Source: Alphaproteobacteria bacterium | GTDB lineage: Bacteria > Pseudomonadota > Alphaproteobacteria > Micropepsales > Micropepsaceae | Length of the DNA: 6,362 nucleotides | Assembly: GCA_026400305.1 (NCBI GenBank) | Contig: JAPLPI010000034.1 | Span: 1-6,362 of the forward strand | Direction: 5' to 3' | Shown here: one piece after another, positions 1-6,051 of the stretch | Numbering within the stretch: the stretch's first letter is position 1 | Layout: each line of letters opens with the position of its first letter | Program-made: the position numbers and the translations under genes | Notes under the pieces: generated by a model | Told to the model about the DNA's origin: nothing | Seen by the model: the letters and a program-made list of their open reading frames with translations, nothing else | The model's database searches: none

Positions 1-311
1 TGCGCCGTCATGGGCTGGCCGGGCCACACGGGGCAAACCTCGTTGGCGGCGTTGTCGCAGACGGTGAAGACGAAATCGAGATGCGGTGCGCCGGGCGCGG
101 AAAATTCGCTCCAGCTTTTCGAACGCAAGGCGGCGGTGGGATAGTCCAGCCGCTTCAAAAAATCCAGGGCGTAAGGATTGACCTGCCCCTTGGGATCGGA
201 TCCCGCCGAAAAGGCGCGAAACTTGTCGCCCCCCACGCGGTTCAGGATCGCTTCGGCCAGGATCGAGCGGGCGGAATTGCCGGTACAGAGAAACAGGACA
301 TTGTAGGTCAT
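1..311 (-). CDS. arsC: Arsenate reductase, low-molecular-weight phosphatase type (3' part missing)
   Basis: Cytoplasmic enzyme that reduces arsenate to arsenite for export. The first 103 codons are present; the gene continues past the left edge, so it is partial because of the window and not broken. Seen: a phosphate-binding loop CTGNSARS at residues 9-16, which is the C-x5-R signature of the low-molecular-weight tyrosine phosphatase fold (C9 nucleophile, R15). A second conserved block [20 protein letters not shown] at residues 84-103 carries C85 and C93. Thioredoxin-linked ArsC enzymes such as pI258 ArsC use a nucleophilic Cys plus two more Cys in this region to relay electrons, so C9, C85 and C93 are the likely trio (inference). 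The start codon overlaps the arsR stop as ATGA, which suggests translational coupling. An arsenite exporter gene may follow outside the window. Symbol by family; a phosphatase role is less likely given arsR next to it. Confidence 0.93.
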   Translation of the reverse strand, partial: MTYNVLFLCTGNSARSILAEAILNRVGGDKFRAFSAGSDPKGQVNPYALDFLKRLDYPTAALRSKSWSEFSAPGAPHLDFVFTVCDNAANEVCPVWPGQPMTA

Positions 312-664
312 GCACGTTGCCTTCGTTTTGGCGGGCAGCAGGACGTCGCGACGGCGGCCAGCGGCGCGCAGATTTCCGCCCGTCCGCCACAGCAGTCCTC
401 GGTCAGAAACAACAGCAGCCCGCTCATCTGCTCGAAATCTACGGCATAGATGATGGAGCGGCCGTCCCGGCGCGCGTGGATCAGCCCCGCGTTCGACAGC
501 ATCATAAGCTGGGCCGACATGGTGTTGGCGGCGGTCTTCAGCTGGCGTGCAATGTCCCCAGCCGCCATGCCGCCGGGACCGGCTTTCACAAGCGCCCGGA
601 ACACGGAGAGTCGGCCCTCATGGGCGAGCGCCGACAGCGTGCGGACGGCCATATATGTTTCCAT
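308..664 (-). CDS. arsR: ArsR-family arsenic-responsive transcriptional repressor
   Basis: DNA-binding repressor of 118 residues, expected to repress its own operon and release DNA when it binds arsenite or antimonite. Seen: an N-terminal [15 protein letters not shown] block (residues 12-26) typical of the family, a winged helix-turn-helix with the DIARQL helix (37-42), a recognition helix around [14 protein letters not shown] (48-61) and a wing with RRDGRSIIY (65-73). The C-terminal tail holds five cysteines: C91, C92, C99, C109 and C110. A CC-x6-C cluster in this place resembles the As(III) site of the Acidithiobacillus ferrooxidans type of ArsR, rather than the CVC site in the DNA-binding helix of plasmid R773 ArsR. 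Start choice: ATG at 664 gives an N-terminus as long as in relatives; ATG at 652 has a better Shine-Dalgarno (GGAAA, 5-base gap). A longer open frame upstream to 862 runs through the terminator and the next gene and is rejected. The stop overlaps arsC by four bases. Confidence 0.93.
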   Translation of the reverse strand: METYMAVRTLSALAHEGRLSVFRALVKAGPGGMAAGDIARQLKTAANTMSAQLMMLSNAGLIHARRDGRSIIYAVDFEQMSGLLLFLTEDCCGGRAEICAPLAAVATSCCPPKRRQRA

Positions 665-699
665 AATCCATGAAATATAGAAATAATAAAGGCTGTCAA
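654..699 (-). promoter_or_regulatory. Promoter and probable ArsR operator of the ars operon
   Basis: On the minus strand a perfect -35 hexamer TTGACA lies at 699-694. Candidate -10 hexamers are TATTTC (677-672, 16-base spacer) or TATATT (679-674, 14-base spacer), neither at ideal spacing. An imperfect inverted repeat covers this -10 area and the arsR start: TATGTTTC (654-661, plus strand) and GAAATATA (672-679), pairing at 7 of 8 positions around a 10-base centre. An AT-rich dyad over the -10 region and start codon of an arsR gene is what an autoregulatory ArsR operator looks like (family knowledge). That this dyad is the operator is inference. Transcription would begin at about 665-667, so ATG 664 would be nearly leaderless, while ATG 652 would have a short leader. 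Confidence 0.6.
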
Positions 700-711
700 T
701 ACGGGCTGGCC

Positions 712-750
712 GGCAAAGAAAAAGCCCGCGAGGCGAACCTCGCGGGCTTT
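712..750 (-). terminator. Strong intrinsic terminator after the TorF-like gene
   Basis: A perfect 13-base inverted repeat (721-733 with 738-750) encloses a four-base loop. Read on the minus strand the loop is UUCG and the stem is followed by a T-rich tail (T runs at 723-712, broken by one C), the classic form of a Rho-independent terminator. It lies 24 bases after the stop codon of the minus-strand outer-membrane gene and about 13 bases before the -35 of the ars promoter, so it should keep porin transcripts from entering the ars operon. The other strand has only a weak T tract, so a bidirectional role is unlikely, and no plus-strand gene ends here. Confidence 0.93.
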
Positions 751-774
751 GGCCTTTTGGACTTCGTCCTGCGC

Positions 775-1557
775 TTACGGCAGCAGGGTGAAGTTGTAGG
801 TCAGGGTCGCAACAACGCCGCCCGAGCAGGCGTGGCGTGTGGCCATATAGAAGGCGCCGCACTGGGCGGTTCCCAGGTCGGTGCCGCTATAGCGGACGTC
901 CAGCGCGAAGCCCTTGTAGGTCGCGGTGGCGCCGATATCGCCATAGGTGTAGTCGCGCGAACCGACCAGGCGGGCATTCTCGGCCCACTGGTGACCCAGG
1001 TTGCCGCTGATGCTCAGCCAGTCGAGCAGGGTGTAGGTGACGTTGCCGTAAAGTGCATTACCTTCGCCGCCGTCGAACGCCAGGTTGTTCGACCAAGCAT
1101 AGCTGGCCTGCAGCGAGACCGGGCCGAATGCCTTGGTCAGCTGGTTGATCAGCTCAAAATAGTCCGGACGCGACGCGCCGACCGCGACGTTGGCTGACGG
1201 ATAGGCGTAGTAGTAGGGCATGAAGTTCCAGTCGATGCCCCACAGGTCGGTGTGCTTGCCGCCATAGATGTCGAGTTCGACATGGGGATTGCCGCTGGAG
1301 GTCGGGTCGAAGTCGACCTGCGAGGCCCAGGCACCGACATAGAAGCCATCGGGGCCATTGAGGTTCAGCGAGCCCTGCGGCGCGAAGTTGCGGTCGTTCT
1401 GGCTGATACCGCGAAAACGATAGTCGCTGGTCGCCGCGGCATAACCGGTGAGGGTCCAGTTGGGCGCAGGCGCGTCTTCAGCGAAAGCTGGGGCGACGGA
1501 AAGTGCCACGCCAACCAGGCTGACCGTGCCCAAAATCATCTTGGTCAAATAGTTCAT
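775..1557 (-). CDS. TorF-family putative outer-membrane porin
   Basis: A 260-residue protein matching, by its overall pattern, the proteobacterial TorF-like family of uncharacterised outer-membrane beta barrels (TIGR02001 type). Seen: a signal peptide with a hydrophobic stretch at residues 7-20 and a likely cleavage after AFA (26/27). The mature chain opens with the family block LTGYAAATSDYRFRGISQND (36-55), followed by alternating aromatic and polar strands (PHVELDIYGG at 91-100, DWNFMPYYYAY at 109-119), and ends in a strand finishing TYNF near the C-terminus. Length and both ends suggest a complete gene. Two cysteines, C233 and C244, lie in the last extracellular-loop region and might form a disulfide (inference). 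A good ribosome binding site, GAGAGGA at 1570-1564, sits six bases before the ATG. It is monocistronic, with its own terminator downstream. The transported substrate is unknown; the ars genes alongside do not indicate one. Confidence 0.85.
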   Translation of the reverse strand: MNYLTKMILGTVSLVGVALSVAPAFAEDAPAPNWTLTGYAAATSDYRFRGISQNDRNFAPQGSLNLNGPDGFYVGAWASQVDFDPTSSGNPHVELDIYGGKHTDLWGIDWNFMPYYYAYPSANVAVGASRPDYFELINQLTKAFGPVSLQASYAWSNNLAFDGGEGNALYGNVTYTLLDWLSISGNLGHQWAENARLVGSRDYTYGDIGATATYKGFALDVRYSGTDLGTAQCGAFYMATRHACSGGVVATLTYNFTLLP

Positions 1558-1878
1558 TTCAAGTCCTCTCGTTGTTGGGCGCTCGAATCGCGCTGCGTTA
1601 CCGGGGCGGGGGCCGGTTCGTCGTGACAGTTCTGTTTCGCGGGTTCGATCTCAATAAGGTGACTTGTCTTTTTGGCCCTGTTTGGCCGCCGGAAAGCGTG
1701 ATTTTAGTACCTGTTGTTGCAATGCAACATGAGGTTGCCTAATTATTGGGCGCACGGCCTTTTACCTGAGCAGGACGCTCAAAAGTTAAAGCTTTCTGAA
1801 TGCGGCCGCGGACCGTTTAATCTCTGCCAAACGGCCAAAAGGACTCAGTGTGCGGCTCCAGAAATTTTACTGCTAACG
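1558..1878. other. Intergenic region between divergent genes, 321 bases
   Basis: No convincing gene lies here. The region separates the minus-strand TorF-like gene from the plus-strand histidine phosphatase. Contents seen: the TorF ribosome binding site (1564-1570); a weak hairpin ACCGG/CCGGT (1600-1604, 1613-1617) in what would be the porin leader; two direct copies of TTTGGCC exactly ten bases apart (1671-1677, 1681-1687), with an inverted GGCCAAA at 1833-1839; the palindrome and promoter candidates at 1701-1746; and a possible leader hairpin CCGTTT/AAACGG (1813-1818, 1829-1834) before the phosphatase. The phosphatase frame is open back to TTG at 1714, but the residues it would encode do not look like family sequence. 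Confidence 0.6.
1701..1746. promoter_or_regulatory. Candidate divergent promoters sharing a perfect 15-base palindrome
   Basis: TGTTGCAATGCAACA at 1715-1729 is a perfect 7+1+7 palindrome. On the minus strand, ACTAAAAT resembles the alphaproteobacterial -10, and TAAAAT at 1706-1701 would serve the TorF gene with a leader of about 140 bases; its -35 would be TTGCAT, 15 bases upstream, inside the palindrome. On the plus strand, TTGCAA (1717-1722) with AATTAT (1741-1746, 18-base spacer) would serve the phosphatase gene. A palindrome occupying both -35 regions would suit a dimeric regulator acting on both genes. The palindrome is a direct observation; the promoters are weak matches and the regulator is unknown. 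Confidence 0.35.
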
Positions 1879-2442
1879 ATGCGTATCATCCTCATCCGGC
1901 ACGGCCAGCCGCACATCGCGCTCAGCCCGAAGGCCAGCCATGCGGGCTTTGCCGATTACATCGATACTTATGAAGAAGCCGGCCTGGCGCCGTCCGATCT
2001 TCCGCCCCAGGAGCTGCGCGATCTGGTGAAAGAGCTGGACCATGTCTTTACCAGTGACAGACCCCGCAGCCGGCAAAGCGCCGCCGTGCTGGCGCCGCAT
2101 GCTGCACTGACCGCCGATCCCCTGTTCGCCGAAGCGCCGCTGGCGCCGCCGCGCATTCCGCTGCTGCGCATGGCGGTTCCCAAATGGGCGGTGGTGTCAC
2201 GTATCCTGTGGCACGCCGGCTTTGCGCCGGGCATCGAAAATGCGTGGGCGGCGGCGCGCCGCGCCGACCGGGCCGCCGATCTTCTGGTGGCGCGGGCGCT
2301 AGAGGCTGGCACCGCCGTATTGGTGGCGCACGGCTATTTCAACTGGATGATCGGCCGACGGCTGAAGCGGCGCGGTTTTGTGCGCACCGGAAGACATCAG
2401 GCGCGTTACTGGAACACCGTGATCTACGAGAAGATCTCATGA
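1879..2442 (+). CDS. Histidine phosphatase family protein (phosphoglycerate mutase-like fold)
   Basis: A 187-residue cytoplasmic protein of the histidine phosphatase superfamily, which transfers phosphate through a phospho-histidine. Seen: the N-terminal strand and catalytic motif RIILIRHGQP (residues 2-11) with R7 and H8; a second arginine block TSDRPRSRQSA (58-68), matching the usual S-D/S-x-x-R-A-x-Q-T-A motif; a possible acid, E85; and the second catalytic histidine in VLVAHGYFNWMIG (147-159), H151. All core residues are therefore present. The substrate cannot be told from sequence. Start choice: ATG 1879 puts RHG at the usual distance from the N-terminus, but it has no clear Shine-Dalgarno. 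The frame stays open upstream to 1714, so a longer protein is possible though its extra residues look unconserved. The SH3 gene follows after 112 bases on the same strand and may be co-transcribed. Confidence 0.85.
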   Translation: MRIILIRHGQPHIALSPKASHAGFADYIDTYEEAGLAPSDLPPQELRDLVKELDHVFTSDRPRSRQSAAVLAPHAALTADPLFAEAPLAPPRIPLLRMAVPKWAVVSRILWHAGFAPGIENAWAAARRADRAADLLVARALEAGTAVLVAHGYFNWMIGRRLKRRGFVRTGRHQARYWNTVIYEKIS

Positions 2443-2554
2443 TCGAAGAGAAACTCGAAATACCCACTATCAAGGCCAAAACCTTGCTGCTGCGCCCCGA
2501 TGACGGAAGCACAAGCTTGCGCTAAATGTGACGAGACGCCAGAAGAGACACTCT

Positions 2555-3049
2555 ATGATCCGGTTGGCCTCAATTTTATTGGTTCTTTTTGTGACAGGGG
2601 CGCTCACGACCGAGGTCGGTGCCGCGCCCGTGTTGCGCTATGTCAGCCAGCGCTCCGACAGTGCCTATTTACGCGAAGGCCCCACCTTTGCCCACAAGGT
2701 GCTGTGGCAATACCGCCATCGCGGCTATCCCTTTGCGGTGATCGCCCAGTTCGACATCTGGCGGCGGGTCCAGGCGGCCGATGGTACCGTTGGCTGGATG
2801 AGCGCCTCCATGCTGACCGACCAGCGCACCGTGCTGGTCACCGGCAAGGGGCGGGTCAAGATCTTCGCCGATACGAACAGCGGCAAGGTGGTGGCGCTGG
2901 CCGATCCGGGCGTGGTCGCGAGCCTGAAATCCTGCACGCGCGAGGCCTGCCGCATACGCGGTGAGAAAAGCATTGCCGGCTGGATTGCCAAGGACCGCAT
3001 CTGGGGCGTTGCCCCAGGCGAGGTATTCGACAAGCTTCCGCGGCGTTAG
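2555..3049 (+). CDS. Secreted protein with two bacterial SH3 repeats (DUF1058/SH3_4 type)
   Basis: A 164-residue exported protein, probably periplasmic. Seen: a signal peptide with hydrophobic core [13 protein letters not shown] (residues 5-17) and likely cleavage near VGA/APV (23-25). The first SH3-like repeat runs about 35-97 with [16 protein letters not shown] (38-53), FDIWRRV (66-72) and GTVGWM (77-82). A second, more diverged repeat runs about 99-155, with [14 protein letters not shown] (139-152) closing the domain. The 'IWGVAPGE' ending is typical of alphaproteobacterial DUF1058 proteins. C127 and C132 could form a periplasmic disulfide. Bacterial SH3 domains often bind cell-wall peptides, so an envelope role is inferred; no enzyme domain is present. 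Start: ATG 2555 has a purine-rich AGAAGAGA (2541-2548) before it and gives a clean signal peptide; a GTG at 2528 in the same frame would add a charged, unlikely extension. Its stop overlaps that of purH on the other strand. Confidence 0.85.
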   Translation: MIRLASILLVLFVTGALTTEVGAAPVLRYVSQRSDSAYLREGPTFAHKVLWQYRHRGYPFAVIAQFDIWRRVQAADGTVGWMSASMLTDQRTVLVTGKGRVKIFADTNSGKVVALADPGVVASLKSCTREACRIRGEKSIAGWIAKDRIWGVAPGEVFDKLPRR

Positions 3050-4644
3050 TGCCGGAAGTGGCGCATGCCGGTGAAAACCATCGCCAAACCGGCTTCATCG
3101 GCGGCCGCGATCACATCGACATCCTTCACCGAGCCACCCGGCTGGATCACCGCTGTGGCGCCGGCCTCGGCCACCGTCAGCAGGCCATCAGGGAAGGGGA
3201 AGAAGGCTTCTGACGCCGCTGCCGAACCCACGGTGCGGGGCTTGTCCCAGCCGGCGATCTTGGCGGCATCCTTGGCCTTCAGCGCGGCGATGCGCGCGGA
3301 GTCCACGCGGCTCATCTGGCCGGCGCCGATGCCGGCGGTGCTGCCGTCCTTCACATAGATGATGGCGTTGGACTTCACATGCTTTCCGATGGTGAAGGCC
3401 AGCAGCATGTCGGTGATTTCCTGTTCTGTCGGCTGGCGCTTGGTAACGATTTTCAGTTCTTTGCGTGTGATGCGGCCATTGTCGCGGGTCTGCACCAGTA
3501 AACCGCCCGCCACCGAGCGATAGGTCAGGGTGGGCGTCAGCGGATCGGGCAAGCCGCCGGCCGTCAGTAGGCGTAGGTTCTTCTTGGGCGCCAAAATCTT
3601 GCGCGCGTCTTCGTCCGCGTCGGGGGCGATGATCACCTCGGTGAAGATCTTGGAAATCTCTTCTGCGGTGGCGCCGTCGAGCGTCGTGTTGAAGGCCAGC
3701 ACGCCCCCAAAGGCGCTCTGAGTATCGCAGGCCAGCGCGGCGAGATACGCATCTTTCAGTGTCTTGCCCAACGCGACGCCGCAAGGGTTCGCATGCTTTA
3801 TGATGGCGCAGGCGGGGCCCGCCTTGGGATCGAATTCCGCCACCAGCTCGTAAGCGGCGTCGGTGTCGTTTATGTTGTTGTAGCTGAGCGCCTTGCCCTG
3901 TAGCTGCTGGGCGGTGGCGACGCCGGGACGGCTGGAGCCGTCCACATAGAAGGCCGCTTCCTGATGCGGGTTCTCGCCATAGCGCAGGCCCTGACGCAGC
4001 AGACCGCCAAAAGCGCGGCGGCGGGGCGGCTCTTTGTCGCCATCCTTGGCCAGTTCGTCGGCAAACCAGCCCGACACGGCGGCGTCATAGGCGCCGGTGC
4101 GGGCAAAGGCGCGCTGCGCCAGCTTCTTGCGCAGCGCCAAAGTGGTGCCGCCTCCATTGGCCTTCATTTCGTCCAGCACGGCGGTGTAATCTTCGACATC
4201 CACCACCACCGTCACCCAGTCATGGTTCTTGGCCGCCGAACGGGTCATGGCCGGGCCGCCAATGTCGATATTCTCGATGGTGGTTTCGAAATCGGCGCCG
4301 CGCGCCACGGTGGCTTCAAAGGGATAGAGATTGCACACGAGGAGATCGATGCCGGCGATGCCATGTTCCTTCATCGACGCGGCATGATCGGCCTTGTCGC
4401 GCAGGGACAACAGGCCACCATGCACCATCGGGTGCAGGGTCTTGATCCGCCCATCCATCATTTCGGGGAAATTGGTGATCTCGGAAACGTCGCCGACTTT
4501 CAGGCCCGCATCGCGCAGCGCCTTGGCGGTGCCGCCGGTGGAAATCAGCATCACTCCCTGGTCCGAAAGGCCCTTGGCGAACTCCAACAGTCCGGTCTTG
4601 TCGGACACGGACAGCAGGGCGCGTGAAATCTTGCGAACGGTCAT
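3046..4644 (-). CDS. purH: Bifunctional AICAR formyltransferase / IMP cyclohydrolase
   Basis: Cytoplasmic enzyme for the last two steps of de novo purine synthesis: it formylates AICAR with 10-formyltetrahydrofolate and then closes the ring to give IMP. The 532 residues are close to the usual bacterial length and both ends look intact. Seen: the N-terminal cyclohydrolase (MGS-like) domain with [15 protein letters not shown] (9-23), [13 protein letters not shown] (35-47), [18 protein letters not shown] (62-79), CNLYPFE (104-110) and NIDIGGPAM (125-133). The transformylase domain follows with LRYGENPHQ (220-228), the catalytic KHANPCG (K283, H284), CDTQSAFGG (306-314), KHVKSNAI (421-428) and the family's typical C-terminus MRHFRH. 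Start at ATG 4644, with GGAAA eight bases upstream. It follows the DUF2905-like gene by 33 bases, with no terminator seen between, so it is probably the last gene of the bioB transcript. The stop (TAA, 3048-3046) overlaps the convergent SH3 gene. No PurR box or riboswitch was recognised in front of it. Confidence 0.98.
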   Translation of the reverse strand: MTVRKISRALLSVSDKTGLLEFAKGLSDQGVMLISTGGTAKALRDAGLKVGDVSEITNFPEMMDGRIKTLHPMVHGGLLSLRDKADHAASMKEHGIAGIDLLVCNLYPFEATVARGADFETTIENIDIGGPAMTRSAAKNHDWVTVVVDVEDYTAVLDEMKANGGGTTLALRKKLAQRAFARTGAYDAAVSGWFADELAKDGDKEPPRRRAFGGLLRQGLRYGENPHQEAAFYVDGSSRPGVATAQQLQGKALSYNNINDTDAAYELVAEFDPKAGPACAIIKHANPCGVALGKTLKDAYLAALACDTQSAFGGVLAFNTTLDGATAEEISKIFTEVIIAPDADEDARKILAPKKNLRLLTAGGLPDPLTPTLTYRSVAGGLLVQTRDNGRITRKELKIVTKRQPTEQEITDMLLAFTIGKHVKSNAIIYVKDGSTAGIGAGQMSRVDSARIAALKAKDAAKIAGWDKPRTVGSAAASEAFFPFPDGLLTVAEAGATAVIQPGGSVKDVDVIAAADEAGLAMVFTGMRHFRH

Positions 4645-4677
4645 ATGGCGGGTTTCCGGGCTGGACGCCCGCCGCTC

Positions 4678-4878
4678 TTAGCGCCTGTAAAACGAATATA
4701 AAAGGGCCAGGAACCCACTTGCACACAGCGACCACAGGACCGGGATATTATAGTGCTGGTGGTTCCAGTCGATAACGAAATCCCCCGGCATGGGGTCTAG
4801 CTCTAGCGCAATGATGACCGGGCACAGGATGGCCCCGCCCACCGCCAGAATCAGCAGCGAGATTGCCAGCTTACGCAT
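4678..4878 (-). CDS. Small two-helix membrane protein, DUF2905-like
   Basis: A 66-residue predicted inner-membrane protein. Seen: a first hydrophobic segment ([20 protein letters not shown], residues 4-23), a short polar loop with the motif PMPGDFVID (29-37), then NIPVLWS and a second hydrophobic segment up to about residue 62, ending in YRR. The pattern of helix, 'PGD-x-x-I', 'x-x-P' and second helix, together with the length, matches small DUF2905 proteins as I recall that family. This is recognition by pattern, not a search. The positively charged ends (MRK and YRR) suggest that both termini face the cytoplasm. The ATG lies inside the end of bioB (8-base overlap), with a GGCGGA-like ribosome binding stretch in the bioB coding sequence, so the two are probably translationally coupled. 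No function is known to me. A role linked to biotin or purine synthesis would only be guessed from position. Confidence 0.75.
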   Translation of the reverse strand: MRKLAISLLILAVGGAILCPVIIALELDPMPGDFVIDWNHQHYNIPVLWSLCASGFLALLYSFYRR

Positions 4879-5866
4879 AGTCCGCCGCCATGCCCGTCGG
4901 CGTGGGCGTTAGCCCCAGCCGCGTGAACAGCGCCTGATCGCTATCGGTGCCTGGATTGGGGGTGGTCAGCAGCTTGGCGCCGGTGAAGATGGAATTGGCG
5001 CCGGCCAGGAAGCACAGTGCCTGGGTCTCGTCGCTCATCTCCTCACGCCCCGCCGTCAATCGCACCACGGATTTTGGCATGGTGATGCGGGACACCGCGA
5101 TCACGCGCACGAAGTCGATCGGATCCAGCGGCTGGGCTAGAGCCTGGGGCGTGCCCGCGATCTGCACCAGCGCGTTGATGGGCACGCTTTCGGGATGGAC
5201 GGGAAGGGTGGCCAGGGCATGGATCAGCCCGACCCGGTCGGTGGCGTTTTCGCCCATGCCGACAATGCCGCCACAGCAGACATTGATGCCCGCGTCCCGC
5301 ACATGCGCCAGCGTGTCCAGCCGGTCGTCATAGGTGCGGGTGGAAATGATGTGGCGGTAATATTCTGGCGAGGTGTCCAGGTTGTGATTGTAGTAATCCA
5401 GCCCGGACTGTTTCAGCCGCGCCGCCTGCGCACCGGTCAGCATGCCGAGCGTGACGCAGGTCTCCATGCCAAGCGCCTTGACGCCTTCGACCATGGCGCA
5501 GACCGTTTCCAGGTCCTTATCTTTGGGATTGCGCCAGGCCGCCCCCATGCAGAAGCGCGACACGCCGGTGGCCTTGGCGGCGCGGGCTTCTTCCAACACA
5601 TTTTCCACTTCCATCAACTTGGAAGCTTTCAGGCCGGTGTCGTATTTCGCCGACTGGCTGCAATAGCCGCAATCCTCCGGACAGCCGCCGGTCTTGATGG
5701 ACAGGAGCTGGGAGACCTGGACCTGGGTGGGATCGAAGTGGGCCCGGTGCACCGTGGCGGCGCGGAACATCAGTTCGGGAAAGGGCAGGGCGAACAGGAC
5801 GGCGATTTCCTCGCGGGTCCAGTCGGATCTGTGGGTGTCGTGCAGGGCGCGGGCGGGAGCGTTCAT
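4871..5866 (-). CDS. bioB: Biotin synthase
   Basis: Radical-SAM enzyme that inserts sulfur into dethiobiotin to make biotin, the last step of the pathway; cytoplasmic, homodimeric in known cases. The 331 residues fit the family. Seen: the [4Fe-4S] motif C62-x3-C66-x2-C69 in [12 protein letters not shown], and the ligands of the sacrificial [2Fe-2S] cluster: C106 (RFCMGAAWR), C137 (ETCVTLGML), C197 ([12 protein letters not shown]) and R269 ([12 protein letters not shown]). These seven residues match E. coli C53, C57, C60, C97, C128, C188 and R260 with a constant offset of nine, so the enzyme should be active. Also seen: [13 protein letters not shown] (158-170). Start at ATG 5866; the upstream AGG is only three bases away, so initiation may be weak. 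No other bio gene is in the window. A BioR-type operator (TTATCTATAA) was looked for upstream and not found. It leads a likely unit with the DUF2905-like gene and purH. Confidence 0.97.
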   Translation of the reverse strand: MNAPARALHDTHRSDWTREEIAVLFALPFPELMFRAATVHRAHFDPTQVQVSQLLSIKTGGCPEDCGYCSQSAKYDTGLKASKLMEVENVLEEARAAKATGVSRFCMGAAWRNPKDKDLETVCAMVEGVKALGMETCVTLGMLTGAQAARLKQSGLDYYNHNLDTSPEYYRHIISTRTYDDRLDTLAHVRDAGINVCCGGIVGMGENATDRVGLIHALATLPVHPESVPINALVQIAGTPQALAQPLDPIDFVRVIAVSRITMPKSVVRLTAGREEMSDETQALCFLAGANSIFTGAKLLTTPNPGTDSDQALFTRLGLTPTPTGMAADYA

Positions 5867-5905
5867 GGACCTATTCTAGGGGGCTATTTTGGTCCTGTAA
5901 AAGAG

Positions 5906-5934
5906 TGGACGGGACGGGTCCAAAACGCTAACAA
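5906..5934 (+). promoter_or_regulatory. Promoter of the tRNA-Leu gene, Caulobacter housekeeping type
   Basis: TGGACGG at 5906-5912 matches the Caulobacter consensus -35 TTGACGS at six of seven positions. GCTAACAA at 5927-5934 matches GCTANAWC at six of eight, with 14 bases between, within the known 10-14 range. Transcription would start at about 5940, giving an 18-base leader before the mature tRNA, which is sensible for RNase P processing. The consensus is established knowledge; use of this site is inference. It lies in the 91-base gap between the divergent bioB and tRNA genes. Confidence 0.5.
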
Positions 5935-5957
5935 AAGCCACCGTCTGACGACCCTGT

Positions 5958-6041
5958 GCCCCAGTGGTGGAATGGTAGACGCGGCAGACTCAAAATCTGT
6001 TGCCGCAAGGCGTGCTGGTTCAAGTCCGGCCTGGGGCACCA
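5958..6041 (+). tRNA. tRNA-Leu, anticodon CAA (reads UUG)
   Basis: An 84-base class II tRNA that folds completely by eye. The acceptor stem GCCCCAG (5958-5964) pairs perfectly with CTGGGGC (6031-6037), followed by discriminator A6038 (required for leucine tRNAs) and an encoded CCA (6039-6041). The D arm contains the GG of the D loop (GAATGGTAGA). The anticodon stem GCAGA/TCTGT (first pair G-U) encloses loop CTCAAAA, with CAA at 5991-5993. The long variable arm has a GCC/GGC stem capped by a GCAA tetraloop (6002-6011), as leucine tRNAs require. The T stem GCTGG/CCGGC (one G-U pair) encloses TTCAAGT. No integrase, and no repeat of the tRNA 3' end, is visible beside it, so there is no sign of use as an integration site. 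Confidence 0.98.
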
Positions 6042-6051
6042 ATCTGGCATC

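Noticed and set aside
665..862. N-terminal extension of the arsR frame back to base 862
   Set aside because: It would run through the ars promoter, the terminator and the end of the TorF-like gene, and its residues do not resemble ArsR.
670..1197. Plus-strand open frame of 175 codons
   Set aside because: It crosses the intrinsic terminator and runs antisense to the TorF-like gene; no domain or signal is visible.
1802..1809. GCGGCCGC palindrome as a regulatory site
   Set aside because: An 8-base GC palindrome is expected by chance in GC-rich DNA and is not placed near a promoter element.
2471..2486. Hairpin CAAGG/CCTTG after the phosphatase gene as a terminator
   Set aside because: Only five base pairs, with no T tract after it.
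2500..2964. Plus-strand open frame beginning MTEAQACAKC with several cysteines
   Set aside because: It overlaps the SH3 gene in another frame, has a skewed Arg/Gly-rich composition after residue 35 and lacks a ribosome binding site.
3964..4626. Plus-strand open frame of 220 codons
   Set aside because: Antisense to purH, whose protein is intact and fully conserved; the translated sequence shows no recognisable domain.
5867..5957. BioR operator or a clear bioB promoter upstream of bioB
   Set aside because: No TTATCTATAA-like dyad is present. TTGGAC/TTACAG at 17-base spacing on the minus strand matches too weakly to call, and the short CCTA-TTC-TAGG dyad at 5870-5880 is too small to interpret.
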